A DNA stretch of 15,632 bases from CAYFUT01 sp964346395 (lineage in GTDB: Bacteria > Bacillota > Halanaerobiia > Halobacteroidales > Halobacteroidaceae): contig CAYFUT010000062.1 of the NCBI GenBank assembly GCA_964346395.1, forward strand, positions 1-15,632, in the 5' to 3' direction. Below, in pieces: positions 5,807-12,409 of the stretch. The translations under genes were made by a program, and so were the position numbers. Under the pieces are notes generated by a model. The model was given only the letters and a program-made list of their open reading frames with translations. It was not told the DNA's origin and did not search any database. Each line of letters opens with the position of its first letter. The first letter of the stretch is position 1.

Positions 5807-6568
5807 TTATCTCGCCTGTTCAATCTGATTAACAATTGAATCTGCTAAATATGCTGCTCCAAAACCGTTGTCAATATTAACAACTCCTAAGCCGCTAGCA
5901 CAGCTATTAAGCATAGCTAATAATGCTGCTAACCCATCAAAGTTAGCTCCATAACCTACACTAGTCGGCACAGCAATAATCGGCTTATCTGTTAAACCAC
6001 TAACTACACTAGCTAGGGCACCTTCCATCCCGGCTACCGTAATAATTACATTAGCTTCCTTCATCTTATCGCGTTGGGCCAACAGCCGCTGAATCCCCGC
6101 TACTCCTACATCATAAGCCCGCTCTACTCTATTGCCCATTACTTCCGCCGTAATCGCTGCTTCCTCTGCTACTGCTAAGTCAGATGTACCGCCGGTCATG
6201 ATTAGAACCTTGCTTTCACTCATTTCTACTTTTTCCTTCTGAATCACTACAATCCGAGCCCGCTCATGATATTCCAAATCAGCAGTCAATTCTTGTAATA
6301 CTTCATACACATCTTCATCTGCTCGAGTAGCCAAAATATTTTTATTACGTTCCATCATTTTTTCAACTATACCTTTGATTTCATCAGTAGTCTTATCCTC
6401 ACAGTAAATAACTTCCGGATAACCATTTCTTAAATCGCGGTGATGATCAACTTTAGCATATCCTAAATCTTCAAATGGTAAATCGCGCAAATTATCCAGT
6501 GCTTGCTCAACTTCTAAATTTCCCTCTTTAACATTTTCTAATATATCTTCAATATCTTCTTTCTTCAT
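5807..6568 (-). CDS. larB: LarB, pyridinium-3,5-biscarboxylic acid mononucleotide synthase
   Basis: A 253-residue protein of the family's normal length. LarB carries out the first step of nickel-pincer nucleotide synthesis: it carboxylates the pyridinium ring of nicotinic acid adenine dinucleotide and hydrolyses the phosphoanhydride, releasing AMP. The N-terminal part has LPFEDLGYAKVDHHRDLRNGYPEVIYC, a LarB hallmark. The C-terminal part (about 118-245) is a PurE/AIR-carboxylase-like domain with MTGGTSD (125-130), ITVAGMEGALASVVSG, AVPTSVGYG and LNSCASGLGVVNIDNG. Cys223 in the last motif corresponds to the cysteine reported to form the substrate adduct. GGGGAGGTGAGG precedes the ATG. It lies 55 nt behind the TrmO-FmdE gene and 62 nt ahead of larC1, in one operon. 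Confidence 0.96.
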   Translation of the reverse strand: MKKEDIEDILENVKEGNLEVEQALDNLRDLPFEDLGYAKVDHHRDLRNGYPEVIYCEDKTTDEIKGIVEKMMERNKNILATRADEDVYEVLQELTADLEYHERARIVVIQKEKVEMSESKVLIMTGGTSDLAVAEEAAITAEVMGNRVERAYDVGVAGIQRLLAQRDKMKEANVIITVAGMEGALASVVSGLTDKPIIAVPTSVGYGANFDGLAALLAMLNSCASGLGVVNIDNGFGAAYLADSIVNQIEQAR

Positions 6569-6623
6569 AAATCCTCACCTCCCCTATTATTAACGATTAG
6601 ACTGATGACTTGAGATGAATAAT

Positions 6624-7736
6624 TTACTCTTGAACATGTTCAATTGATTTTAACCCTCGGCCGTCAAGCTGCAGATAAGTACTTTCCAGACAGGGCACAC
6701 AATAATCTTGACCCTCAATTGTTACTTCTTTCCCAGCCATGATTTTCTCTCCACATTCAGCACAGAATTTATCTTCTTTAATTGGAGCATAATCCGGCAG
6801 CTCAATCTCTACTTCTGCGATTTTAAATAAATCCTCAATTGGATACTCTAATAATTCAAAGGCAATCTGCTGCCATTTTTTATTCAACCTCTTTTCTTCT
6901 TCTTTAGTGCCCTGCCGCTTAGCAATTACTTTTTCAAATAACTGACTGGCCTCAGGATAATTCTCATCTACTACCTTATAATTCTTTAAATATAATCTAA
7001 GCCCTCTTCCTCCGCGCTCAGTAACTGTTACAGCAGTCTTCCCATAGTCACGATAAATCAAAGCATTGTTGCCAAAAGTACAGCCCGTAACATATTGAAT
7101 GCCGTCACTAAAACAGCTATTGGTCTCTACAACTGCTACTATTTCTTCCATCCCTTGCGATTCTACTTCTAACTTCTGTATAGCATACGCTGCAGCTTTA
7201 ACCCCTAAACTTAAGAAAGGACAAAAATGTCCGTGTAGTTCTCCCGCTTTCAATAACAACTTTTCTAAATCATTATCAGCAATCAACTTCTCGATTTCAG
7301 TCCGCGGCTGGGCTTGATGATGACTTTGATAATAATCATCCTCTTCATCAATTTCATCCATCAATTTAGAATAAGGCTTAATATCTAAAATTGGTGTACC
7401 GTCAACAGCATCAAGTCCTTTCACCCTTAATTGATTACCATCTTTAGCAACTAATTCTACTGCTGTCACCCCTAACCCATTCGGCCGTTTAGGACTGCGC
7501 GAGGCAAATACACCACGGGGTTCACCAATTCTTTTCGAGCCAAATAATTGATAATCATCGCTAGCTAATAAATGAAAGTTAAAAATCACCTGTAAATACT
7601 GACCTGCTTCTAAGCCCTCCAAACCTTTTGCATATTCTTCAGCTATCACAAGTGTGCTTTCATATTCTTTCATTTTTTCGGGATTAGCTGGTTTGTCAAA
7701 TTTACTCTTTACTGTTCCAATTGCTTCCATATTCAC
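6624..7736 (-). CDS. TrmO/TsaA-FmdE fusion protein with C-terminal zinc ribbon
   Basis: A 370-residue three-part protein. Residues 1-125 are a TsaA/TrmO-like beta-barrel of the SAM-dependent methyltransferase family that modifies tRNA t6A. It carries the signature RGVFASRSPKRPNGLGVT at 74-91. Residues 160-305 are an FmdE-like domain with the metal-binding motif GELHGHFCPF (H168, H170, C172), conserved Cys208 and Cys219, and ERGGRGLR. The C-terminus has a zinc ribbon with CAEC (325-328) and CVPC (346-349). The start is GTG at 7736, because GGAGG lies 7 nt before it; the ATG two codons later is less well placed. It sits between the ABC transporter ATPase and larB in the nickel operon. FmdE domains were named for formylmethanofuran dehydrogenase operons but also occur alone near metal transporters. 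I infer a role in metal or cofactor handling, not tRNA methylation. The exact reaction is unknown. Confidence 0.88.
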   Translation of the reverse strand: MNMEAIGTVKSKFDKPANPEKMKEYESTLVIAEEYAKGLEGLEAGQYLQVIFNFHLLASDDYQLFGSKRIGEPRGVFASRSPKRPNGLGVTAVELVAKDGNQLRVKGLDAVDGTPILDIKPYSKLMDEIDEEDDYYQSHHQAQPRTEIEKLIADNDLEKLLLKAGELHGHFCPFLSLGVKAAAYAIQKLEVESQGMEEIVAVVETNSCFSDGIQYVTGCTFGNNALIYRDYGKTAVTVTERGGRGLRLYLKNYKVVDENYPEASQLFEKVIAKRQGTKEEEKRLNKKWQQIAFELLEYPIEDLFKIAEVEIELPDYAPIKEDKFCAECGEKIMAGKEVTIEGQDYCVPCLESTYLQLDGRGLKSIEHVQE

Positions 7737-7778
7737 GATATCGCCTCCATTATTTTTTTAATTATCTCTATATATAGA

Positions 7779-8546
7779 TTAAGTTTCGATGGGCGCCTCC
7801 GGAATAATAACCTTCCGCCCCCCAACATCTGCAACACTAACTTCCACTTCATAAACTGCTTCTAAATTCTCGGAAGTTAAGACTTCTAATCCCCCGGCTG
7901 CAAAAATGCTGCCTTCTTTTAAAATAATAATCTTATCACTATAGCGCGCTGCTAAACTCAAATCATGCAGTGCAATCACACTTGAAATATTATCTTTAAC
8001 TTGAGCTTGAATTAAATTCATTATTTCCAGCTGATGTTTCAAATCCAAATTACTCGTCGGCTCATCTAATAATAAAACTTCCGGCTGCTGAGCCAACGCC
8101 CGACCAACTAACACTTTCTGCTGCTGACCGCCGCTTAAATTATTGATGTTTTTTTGAGCTAGCTCTGTTAACCCTAACTCTTCTATAATATCCGCTACTA
8201 TCTCCAAATCTTCATTCTGCGCCTTAAAATTTATGTACGGCTTGCGGCCCATCATAATTGTTTCAAACACAGTAGTGGGGAAACTCTTAGATTCCTTCTG
8301 CGGCACATAACCTACACACTGAGCCAACTCTTCTTGTTGATAAGCAGTTGTTAAATCGCCCTCAATTAAAATACTCCCGCCTTGGGGCTTTAAAATGCGA
8401 TTAATACACTTCAACAAAGTACTCTTCCCGGAACCATTAGGTCCAATCAAAGCTAAAACTTCACCGTGAGCTAATCTAAAATTGACATCTTCTAACACCG
8501 GCTGACTCTGATAACTAAAATGAACTCCATCAATCTCTAATTTCAC
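7779..8546 (-). CDS. ABC transporter ATP-binding protein (FecE/BtuD type), putative nickel uptake
   Basis: A 255-residue ATPase of the iron-chelate/vitamin B12 importer family, cytoplasmic and membrane-associated. Visible are Walker A GPNGSGKST (35-43), Q-loop VPQKE around Q83, the signature LSGGQQQKV (137-145), Walker B VLLLDEPT (157-164) and the switch histidine in ALHD (H194). Its ATG overlaps the TGA of the permease gene (ATGA), the usual translational coupling for partners of one transporter. The family imports siderophores, haem, cobalamin or metals. Nickel or a nickel chelate is inferred only from the flanking lar genes and NikR. Siderophore or cobalamin transport is the alternative. 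Confidence 0.95.
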   Translation of the reverse strand: MKLEIDGVHFSYQSQPVLEDVNFRLAHGEVLALIGPNGSGKSTLLKCINRILKPQGGSILIEGDLTTAYQQEELAQCVGYVPQKESKSFPTTVFETIMMGRKPYINFKAQNEDLEIVADIIEELGLTELAQKNINNLSGGQQQKVLVGRALAQQPEVLLLDEPTSNLDLKHQLEIMNLIQAQVKDNISSVIALHDLSLAARYSDKIIILKEGSIFAAGGLEVLTSENLEAVYEVEVSVADVGGRKVIIPEAPIET

Positions 8547-9607
8547 CAGTATTGCCTCCCTTTAATGATCAAATACAGAAACAGCGGCACCCCTAAAAAA
8601 GAAGTTAAAATTCCTACGGGCAATACTACTGGAGCAATTACTGTCCGCGCTGCAGTATCAGACACAAGCAGCAGTAATCCTCCCGTCAAAGCTGATAAAG
8701 GAAGTAAATATTTTTCATTACCCCCGCTTATTTTCCGCACAATATGCGGCGCCACTAAACCTACAAAACCAATAATCCCCACTAAAGAAACTATCAACGA
8801 AGTTAGTAACGAAGCAATAAACATACCACCTAACCGCACTTTATCCACTGCTACGCCTAAACTTTTAGCCGTTTCATCTCCAGCATCTAAAGCATTATAA
8901 TTCCACCTATTATAAATAAAATAAATACTACCACCAGCTACTAACAGAAACATAAACCCCAATTCACTCCAAACCACACGGCCTACATCACCAAAAGTCC
9001 AAAACACAATAGAAGCAATTTCCACATCACTAGCAAAATACTGTAAGGCAGTAGTCCCCGCAGTAAACAACGACCCTAAAGCTACTCCTGTTAAAATCAT
9101 AGTTTCTGTAGCAGCATTACGATACTTGGCTACTGCAACAATAAGGGAAGTAGTTATCACTGCACAAACAAAAGCTGCTCCCGACGTAAGATAAGGATTA
9201 TTTACTAATACTGCATCAGCACTACTACTATGTACTGCTCCTGTACCAAAAACAATAATAGAAAAAGATGCTCCAAAAGCTGCAGCATGCGAAATCCCCA
9301 AAGTATAAGGAGAACCAAGAGGATTACGCAGCATACTCTGCATCACAGCTCCAGCAATGGCTAATCCTCCTCCCGCTACCAGAGCAGTTAAAATTCGCGG
9401 CAGCCGGATATTCCAAATGATAGCCTGGACTTTATTACTACCTTGCCCTAATAGAACTGAGATAATATCTGCTAAAGGGATTTGAACTGCCCCACTAACT
9501 AGCGACCAAATCACTGCTGTAGCTATTAAAACACTCACAATTACTGCTAATAATAACCTTTTATTTTGACTCTGTTGATACTCATCTATTATCTGCTGTT
9601 GCTTCAA
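8543..9607 (-). CDS. ABC transporter permease, FecCD family, putative nickel uptake
   Basis: A 354-residue integral membrane protein with about ten hydrophobic segments, the normal size for FecCD/BtuC permeases. Family landmarks are IWNIRLPRILTALVAGGGLA, GAVMQSMLRNPLGSPYTLGIS near the middle of the first half, and the cytoplasmic coupling region GLVAPHIVRKISGGNEKYLLP. It starts 5 nt after the stop of the substrate-binding protein and overlaps the ATPase gene by 4 nt, so the three form one transcription and translation unit. It would form a homodimer in the inner membrane with two copies of the ATPase. The ribosome binding site AAGAGGTGAAG lies inside the gap and the end of the preceding gene. 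The substrate is inferred from context as for its partners. Confidence 0.95.
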   Translation of the reverse strand: MKQQQIIDEYQQSQNKRLLLAVIVSVLIATAVIWSLVSGAVQIPLADIISVLLGQGSNKVQAIIWNIRLPRILTALVAGGGLAIAGAVMQSMLRNPLGSPYTLGISHAAAFGASFSIIVFGTGAVHSSSADAVLVNNPYLTSGAAFVCAVITTSLIVAVAKYRNAATETMILTGVALGSLFTAGTTALQYFASDVEIASIVFWTFGDVGRVVWSELGFMFLLVAGGSIYFIYNRWNYNALDAGDETAKSLGVAVDKVRLGGMFIASLLTSLIVSLVGIIGFVGLVAPHIVRKISGGNEKYLLPLSALTGGLLLLVSDTAARTVIAPVVLPVGILTSFLGVPLFLYLIIKGRQYW

Positions 9608-9612
9608 TCACT

Positions 9613-10719
9613 TCACCTCTTATTTACATTTAATTCTAAGTTTAATTTTTTAAAACCACCATATTCAGCAGCTAATTCATCATAAACTTGAGCCCCAACA
9701 AACTTTTGATAAATTTGCTCTGCTTTAGCAGCAGGATTAATATCCTTAAACTGCTGGGGATAAATTATCTTGCCCATATAATAGCTATTAGCTAAAATAG
9801 TCGACGGATTGCGGTGGTAAAAAGAATAAGGTAGCAAACCATAAATTTGATTCTGCTGGACTGCAGAAATAGTTTGATACTCTGCATTTTTTTCTAAATC
9901 TTGTTGAACTAAATTTAAATTCATTTCATCCACAAAAATAACCGCTGGATCCCAATTTACTAACTTTTCTTTACTAATCATTACTGAACTAACTTGTTTA
10001 ACCTGTTTTTGCTCACTAAAATAATCTAAGTTTAAAAATTCAAAAGGAGGAAATGGAACTTTAGTCGATACAATCCCGTGGCTGCCGTGATAAGAAATCC
10101 CGCCCGCATAAACTTTCTTTTTAACCGACTGAGAGGCGTTTTTAGTCCGGTCATTAAGATCAGTAATTAATTGTTCAGTATAATTGATTAATTCTTCGGC
10201 TCGTTCTGTTTTATTTAACAATTTACCAATCAACCGCCACGATTGGTAAAGATATTTCTCTCGGCTAGGACCTAAATCAACATACTTAATCCCTACTACC
10301 GGAATCCCCGTCTTTTGTTCTAAACTTTTGGCTGCTCCCGCATCTCCATAAAAGAAAATTAAATCTGGGTTCTGAGCCACTATCAATTCTGCTTCACCGC
10401 CGTGCGGCGGGCCAACTACCGGCAGTTCCTGCAGTTCGGGATGAGCTAAATTATACGGTCCACCCCAGTTTTCCCGTTTTTCTGCTTCTTCGACGCCCAC
10501 TACTTTATCTACTGCCTGCATCTGAGTTAGCAGTCTTAAACTCCCCGGGCCAACTGCCACCACCCGCTCTATTTTCTGCGGTACTTTTACTTTTCTGCCC
10601 AACATATCAGTAATGTTTCTTGTCGGCTGCGAATTCATCTTGGCACATCCAACTGATAAAAGTAATAAACATCCTAACAAACTAATTACTAATTCTCTTT
10701 TAATCTGATAATAATTCAT
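9613..10719 (-). CDS. ABC transporter substrate-binding lipoprotein (Fe/B12-type fold), putative nickel binder
   Basis: A 368-residue extracytoplasmic lipoprotein. The signal peptide spans about residues 1-24 with lipobox LSVGC and Cys25. The body is a class III binding protein (periplasmic-binding fold, PF01497-like). It begins ITDMLGRKVKVPQKIERVVAVGPGSLRLL and has the characteristic GISYHGSHGIVST loop around the cleft. That loop carries histidines and is shared with HemV-like and metal-associated members. AGGGGGAC precedes the ATG, 11 nt after the larE stop. Lying between larE and the permease, it should deliver nickel or a nickel chelate for the pincer cofactor. Iron siderophore or haem specificity cannot be excluded from sequence. 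Confidence 0.93.
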   Translation of the reverse strand: MNYYQIKRELVISLLGCLLLLSVGCAKMNSQPTRNITDMLGRKVKVPQKIERVVAVGPGSLRLLTQMQAVDKVVGVEEAEKRENWGGPYNLAHPELQELPVVGPPHGGEAELIVAQNPDLIFFYGDAGAAKSLEQKTGIPVVGIKYVDLGPSREKYLYQSWRLIGKLLNKTERAEELINYTEQLITDLNDRTKNASQSVKKKVYAGGISYHGSHGIVSTKVPFPPFEFLNLDYFSEQKQVKQVSSVMISKEKLVNWDPAVIFVDEMNLNLVQQDLEKNAEYQTISAVQQNQIYGLLPYSFYHRNPSTILANSYYMGKIIYPQQFKDINPAAKAEQIYQKFVGAQVYDELAAEYGGFKKLNLELNVNKR

Positions 10720-10730
10720 TTTTAGTCCCC

Positions 10731-11540
10731 CTAATTTTCCTTATTACCAACTGATTTATTCAGCTTTCCTGTTTGATAACCGCCTAAATCCATGGTCACA
10801 TAATCAAACCCAAATTCTTGTAACTGCTGATTAATCTGATCTAGTTTATCTAAAGCAAAAAACTTATTTCGTTCTTCCGGTGCAACTTCTATTCTAGCTA
10901 TCTCTCCGTGGTACCTAACCCTCAGCTGCTCAAAACCTAATTGTTGTAAATAAGACTCCGCCTTTTCCAATAGCTCTAATTTATCACTAGTAATTTCTTC
11001 CCCATACGGAAACCTGGTTGCCAAACAGGTAGTAGACGGCAGCCCCCAGCTAGATAAACCTAACTGCTTAGATAGTCTTCTTATTTCAGCTTTGCTCAGT
11101 CCTGCTTCCTTAAGCGGGCTGTGGACTTCTAGTTCTTCGATTGCCTCCATTCCCGGGCGATAATCCCCTAAATCATCAACATTAGTGCCGTCAACAACCA
11201 GCCAATCTCCCGCAAAATCCTTTACTTGGGAAAAAATCATCTTTTTACAGTGATAACATCTATCAGTGGGGTTATCTTTGACTACTTCCATTAAATCACT
11301 TTTAATACTTACTAACTGATGCTGGATACCGATTTCTTCTGCCATTTTTTTAGCCCGTTTAATTTCCCGGGATGAATAAATAGGTGCTACAGCAGTCACT
11401 GCTAAAGCATTATCTCCTAAAACATCATAACTAACTTTCGCCAATAATGAACTGTCTACGCCCCCGGAAAAACCAATTACTATCTCCTCTAAATCAGCTA
11501 TAATTTCTTTTAATTTATTATGTTTAGCTGTTAAATCCAT
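10731..11540 (-). CDS. larE: LarE, sulfur transferase of nickel-pincer cofactor synthesis (three-cysteine type)
   Basis: A 269-residue PP-loop enzyme of normal LarE length. LarE adenylates the two carboxylates of pyridinium-3,5-biscarboxylic acid mononucleotide and converts them to thiocarboxylates. The ATP-binding motif GFSGGVDSSLL spans residues 23-33. DGTNVDDLGDYRPGMEA and STTCLATRFPYGEEIT are LarE signatures. Cysteines 95 and 98 (RCYHCKK) together with Cys172 (TTCLATR) form the three-cysteine set found in iron-sulfur LarE proteins, in which a [4Fe-4S] cluster carries the extra sulfide. The L. plantarum enzyme sacrifices its single cysteine instead. It is the first gene of the lar operon, with GGGGGGAG before the ATG and two candidate promoters upstream. 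Confidence 0.95.
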   Translation of the reverse strand: MDLTAKHNKLKEIIADLEEIVIGFSGGVDSSLLAKVSYDVLGDNALAVTAVAPIYSSREIKRAKKMAEEIGIQHQLVSIKSDLMEVVKDNPTDRCYHCKKMIFSQVKDFAGDWLVVDGTNVDDLGDYRPGMEAIEELEVHSPLKEAGLSKAEIRRLSKQLGLSSWGLPSTTCLATRFPYGEEITSDKLELLEKAESYLQQLGFEQLRVRYHGEIARIEVAPEERNKFFALDKLDQINQQLQEFGFDYVTMDLGGYQTGKLNKSVGNKEN

Positions 11541-11558
11541 TTTTACTCCCCCCTAAGT

Positions 11559-11589
11559 ATTATATCTAGAATGAAATTTGATGTTGCAA
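11559..11589 (-). promoter_or_regulatory. Proximal larE promoter candidate
   Basis: On the minus strand TATAAT (11564-11559) is a perfect -10 box, with TTGCAA (11589-11584) 19 nt upstream as a weak -35. Transcription would start about 10 nt before the GGGGGGAG site of larE. The long spacer suggests that an activator or a different -35 may be needed. Confidence 0.45.
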
Positions 11590-11616
11590 TATTTAATTTA
11601 GGAGCGTTAACTCGGG

Positions 11617-11640
11617 AGCGACATGGCATGCCATGTCGCT
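11617..11640. repeat. Perfect 24-bp palindrome between nikR and larE
   Basis: The half AGCGACATGGCA is followed directly by its exact reverse complement TGCCATGTCGCT, with no spacer. It is GC-richer than its surroundings and has no T tract on either side, so it is not an ordinary terminator. If transcription begins at the distal promoter near 11688-11715, the palindrome lies in the larE leader and would fold into a hairpin. It could otherwise be a protein-binding site or a dispersed genomic repeat. Only one copy is in this window. Confidence 0.85.
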
Positions 11641-11673
11641 ACATAGTGTTCTCTATTACTCTAGAAAAAACTA

Positions 11674-11700
11674 CTAACCTAAATTTCATTTTAAGGTTAC
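11674..11700 (-). promoter_or_regulatory. Candidate NikR operator 2 (upstream of larE)
   Basis: On the minus strand GTAACC, 15 nt, then GGTTAG: an inverted repeat with one mismatched end pair. It has the same arm sequence and the same total length (27 bp) as the repeat in front of nikR at 12190-12216. It overlaps the -10 of a likely promoter (TTGTGA-16-TAAAAT, 11715-11688), a position that would block transcription of the lar operon when bound. Confidence 0.5.
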
Positions 11701-11715
11701 AAATCTAGATCACAA
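11688..11715 (-). promoter_or_regulatory. Distal larE promoter candidate, overlapping the nikR stop codon
   Basis: TTGTGA (11715-11710, containing the TGA stop of nikR) and TAAAAT (11693-11688) are separated by 16 nt. A start near 11681 would give a leader of about 140 nt that contains the 24-bp palindrome. The box quality is moderate; the overlap with the candidate operator is what makes it notable. Confidence 0.4.
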
Positions 11716-12123
11716 ATTCTGTTGAGCTGTAGTCAGATTTAACTTACTGTGCTTGACCCCTTTTAAACCACTTAATTTGCGGGCTACTTTCTGAATCTTA
11801 TCAGTTGGCCCTTGGATGACAACTACTTCTAAACAATACTGTTCATCTAAATACAGATGGAGATTAGATTTAAATAAACAATTATAATCACACTCAATCC
11901 CTACTAATTTATCCGGCAAATTACGCTGCTGATGATTATAAATTAAAGTCAAAACCCCAATCACTTCCTCTAAATCCTGCTGGGCCTTATCAGTTACAAT
12001 TTTATCTCGAATTAAATCTCGAATTGCTTCCGATCGATTATCATAAGTTCCTTCAATTAATTGATCAAACTGCTCTAATAGGTCTTTCTCCACAGAAACT
12101 CCAAATCTTTTTAAGTCAGCCAC
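11710..12123 (-). CDS. nikR: NikR-type nickel-responsive regulator with altered metal site
   Basis: A 137-residue ribbon-helix-helix/ACT protein, the usual NikR length. The N-terminal strand-helix-helix (KRFGVSVEKDLLEQFD, then GTYDNRSEAIRDLIRD, residues 5-40) binds DNA. The rest is the tetramerising metal-sensing domain with CLEVVVIQGP and LKGVKHSKLNL. NikR represses nickel uptake genes when nickel is plentiful. Aligned by eye with E. coli NikR, the ligands H76, H87, H89 and C95 correspond here to C78, H89, Y91 and C97, so two of four are changed. An extra cysteine occurs at 82. The start is GTG at 12123, with AAAGGAGG 8 nt upstream. It lies 169 nt ahead of larE on the same strand, with an inverted repeat in its promoter region, suggesting autoregulation and control of the lar operon. 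Confidence 0.9.
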   Translation of the reverse strand: MADLKRFGVSVEKDLLEQFDQLIEGTYDNRSEAIRDLIRDKIVTDKAQQDLEEVIGVLTLIYNHQQRNLPDKLVGIECDYNCLFKSNLHLYLDEQYCLEVVVIQGPTDKIQKVARKLSGLKGVKHSKLNLTTAQQNL

Positions 12124-12180
12124 GCTTCACGCCTCCTTTAAATATATAAATTTCCAATGCATAATTGAATATGTTTTCTA

Positions 12181-12238
12181 ATTGTATTCGTAACACACAA
12201 ATAATATTCATGTTACTATCTTTTAATTCTAGACTCAA
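12181..12238 (-). promoter_or_regulatory. nikR promoter region
   Basis: Two alternative minus-strand promoters can be read: TTGAGT (12238-12233), 17 nt, TAACAT (12215-12210); or TACAAT (12186-12181) with a poor -35 about 18 nt upstream. In either case the inverted repeat at 12190-12216 overlaps promoter elements. I cannot decide between them. The rest of the 12124-12409 gap holds only this region and the helicase terminator. Confidence 0.4.
12190..12216. promoter_or_regulatory. Candidate NikR operator 1 (nikR promoter region)
   Basis: GTAACA, 15 nt, TGTTAC: a perfect 6-bp inverted repeat spanning 27 bp. The layout resembles known NikR operators, which are spaced dyads such as GTATGA-N16-TCATAC in E. 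coli, though the arm sequence differs. A closely related copy lies at 11674-11700 ahead of larE. Assigning it to NikR is inference. Confidence 0.55.
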
Positions 12239-12340
12239 TTATTAACTCCTTTTATTAATTATAATCAACTTTAAAATCATATTTACCTTTTACAACTCGC
12301 TATTTTAATTTTTTCTTAAAAATAATATTTACAATCCAAA

Positions 12341-12366
12341 CAGGCCAACCTTTAAAGGTTGGCCTG
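12341..12366 (-). terminator. Terminator of the DEAD-box helicase gene
   Basis: A 26-nt perfect palindrome with arms CAGGCCAACCTTT and AAAGGTTGGCCTG starts 44 nt beyond the helicase stop. On the minus strand it continues TTTGGATTGTAAATATTATTTTT, a moderately U-rich tail. Confidence 0.75.
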
Positions 12367-12409
12367 AACAATTACTAATATAATCAAATTTTTAATAAGC
12401 CTATACTTA

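Noticed and set aside
8565..8900. Plus-strand 111-codon frame antisense to the permease
   Set aside because: The permease is complete and recognisable; this frame is its shadow.
11617..11640. The palindrome as a nikR terminator
   Set aside because: It lies about 70 nt past the nikR stop, lacks a T tract on the minus strand and sits upstream of the larE promoter candidate.
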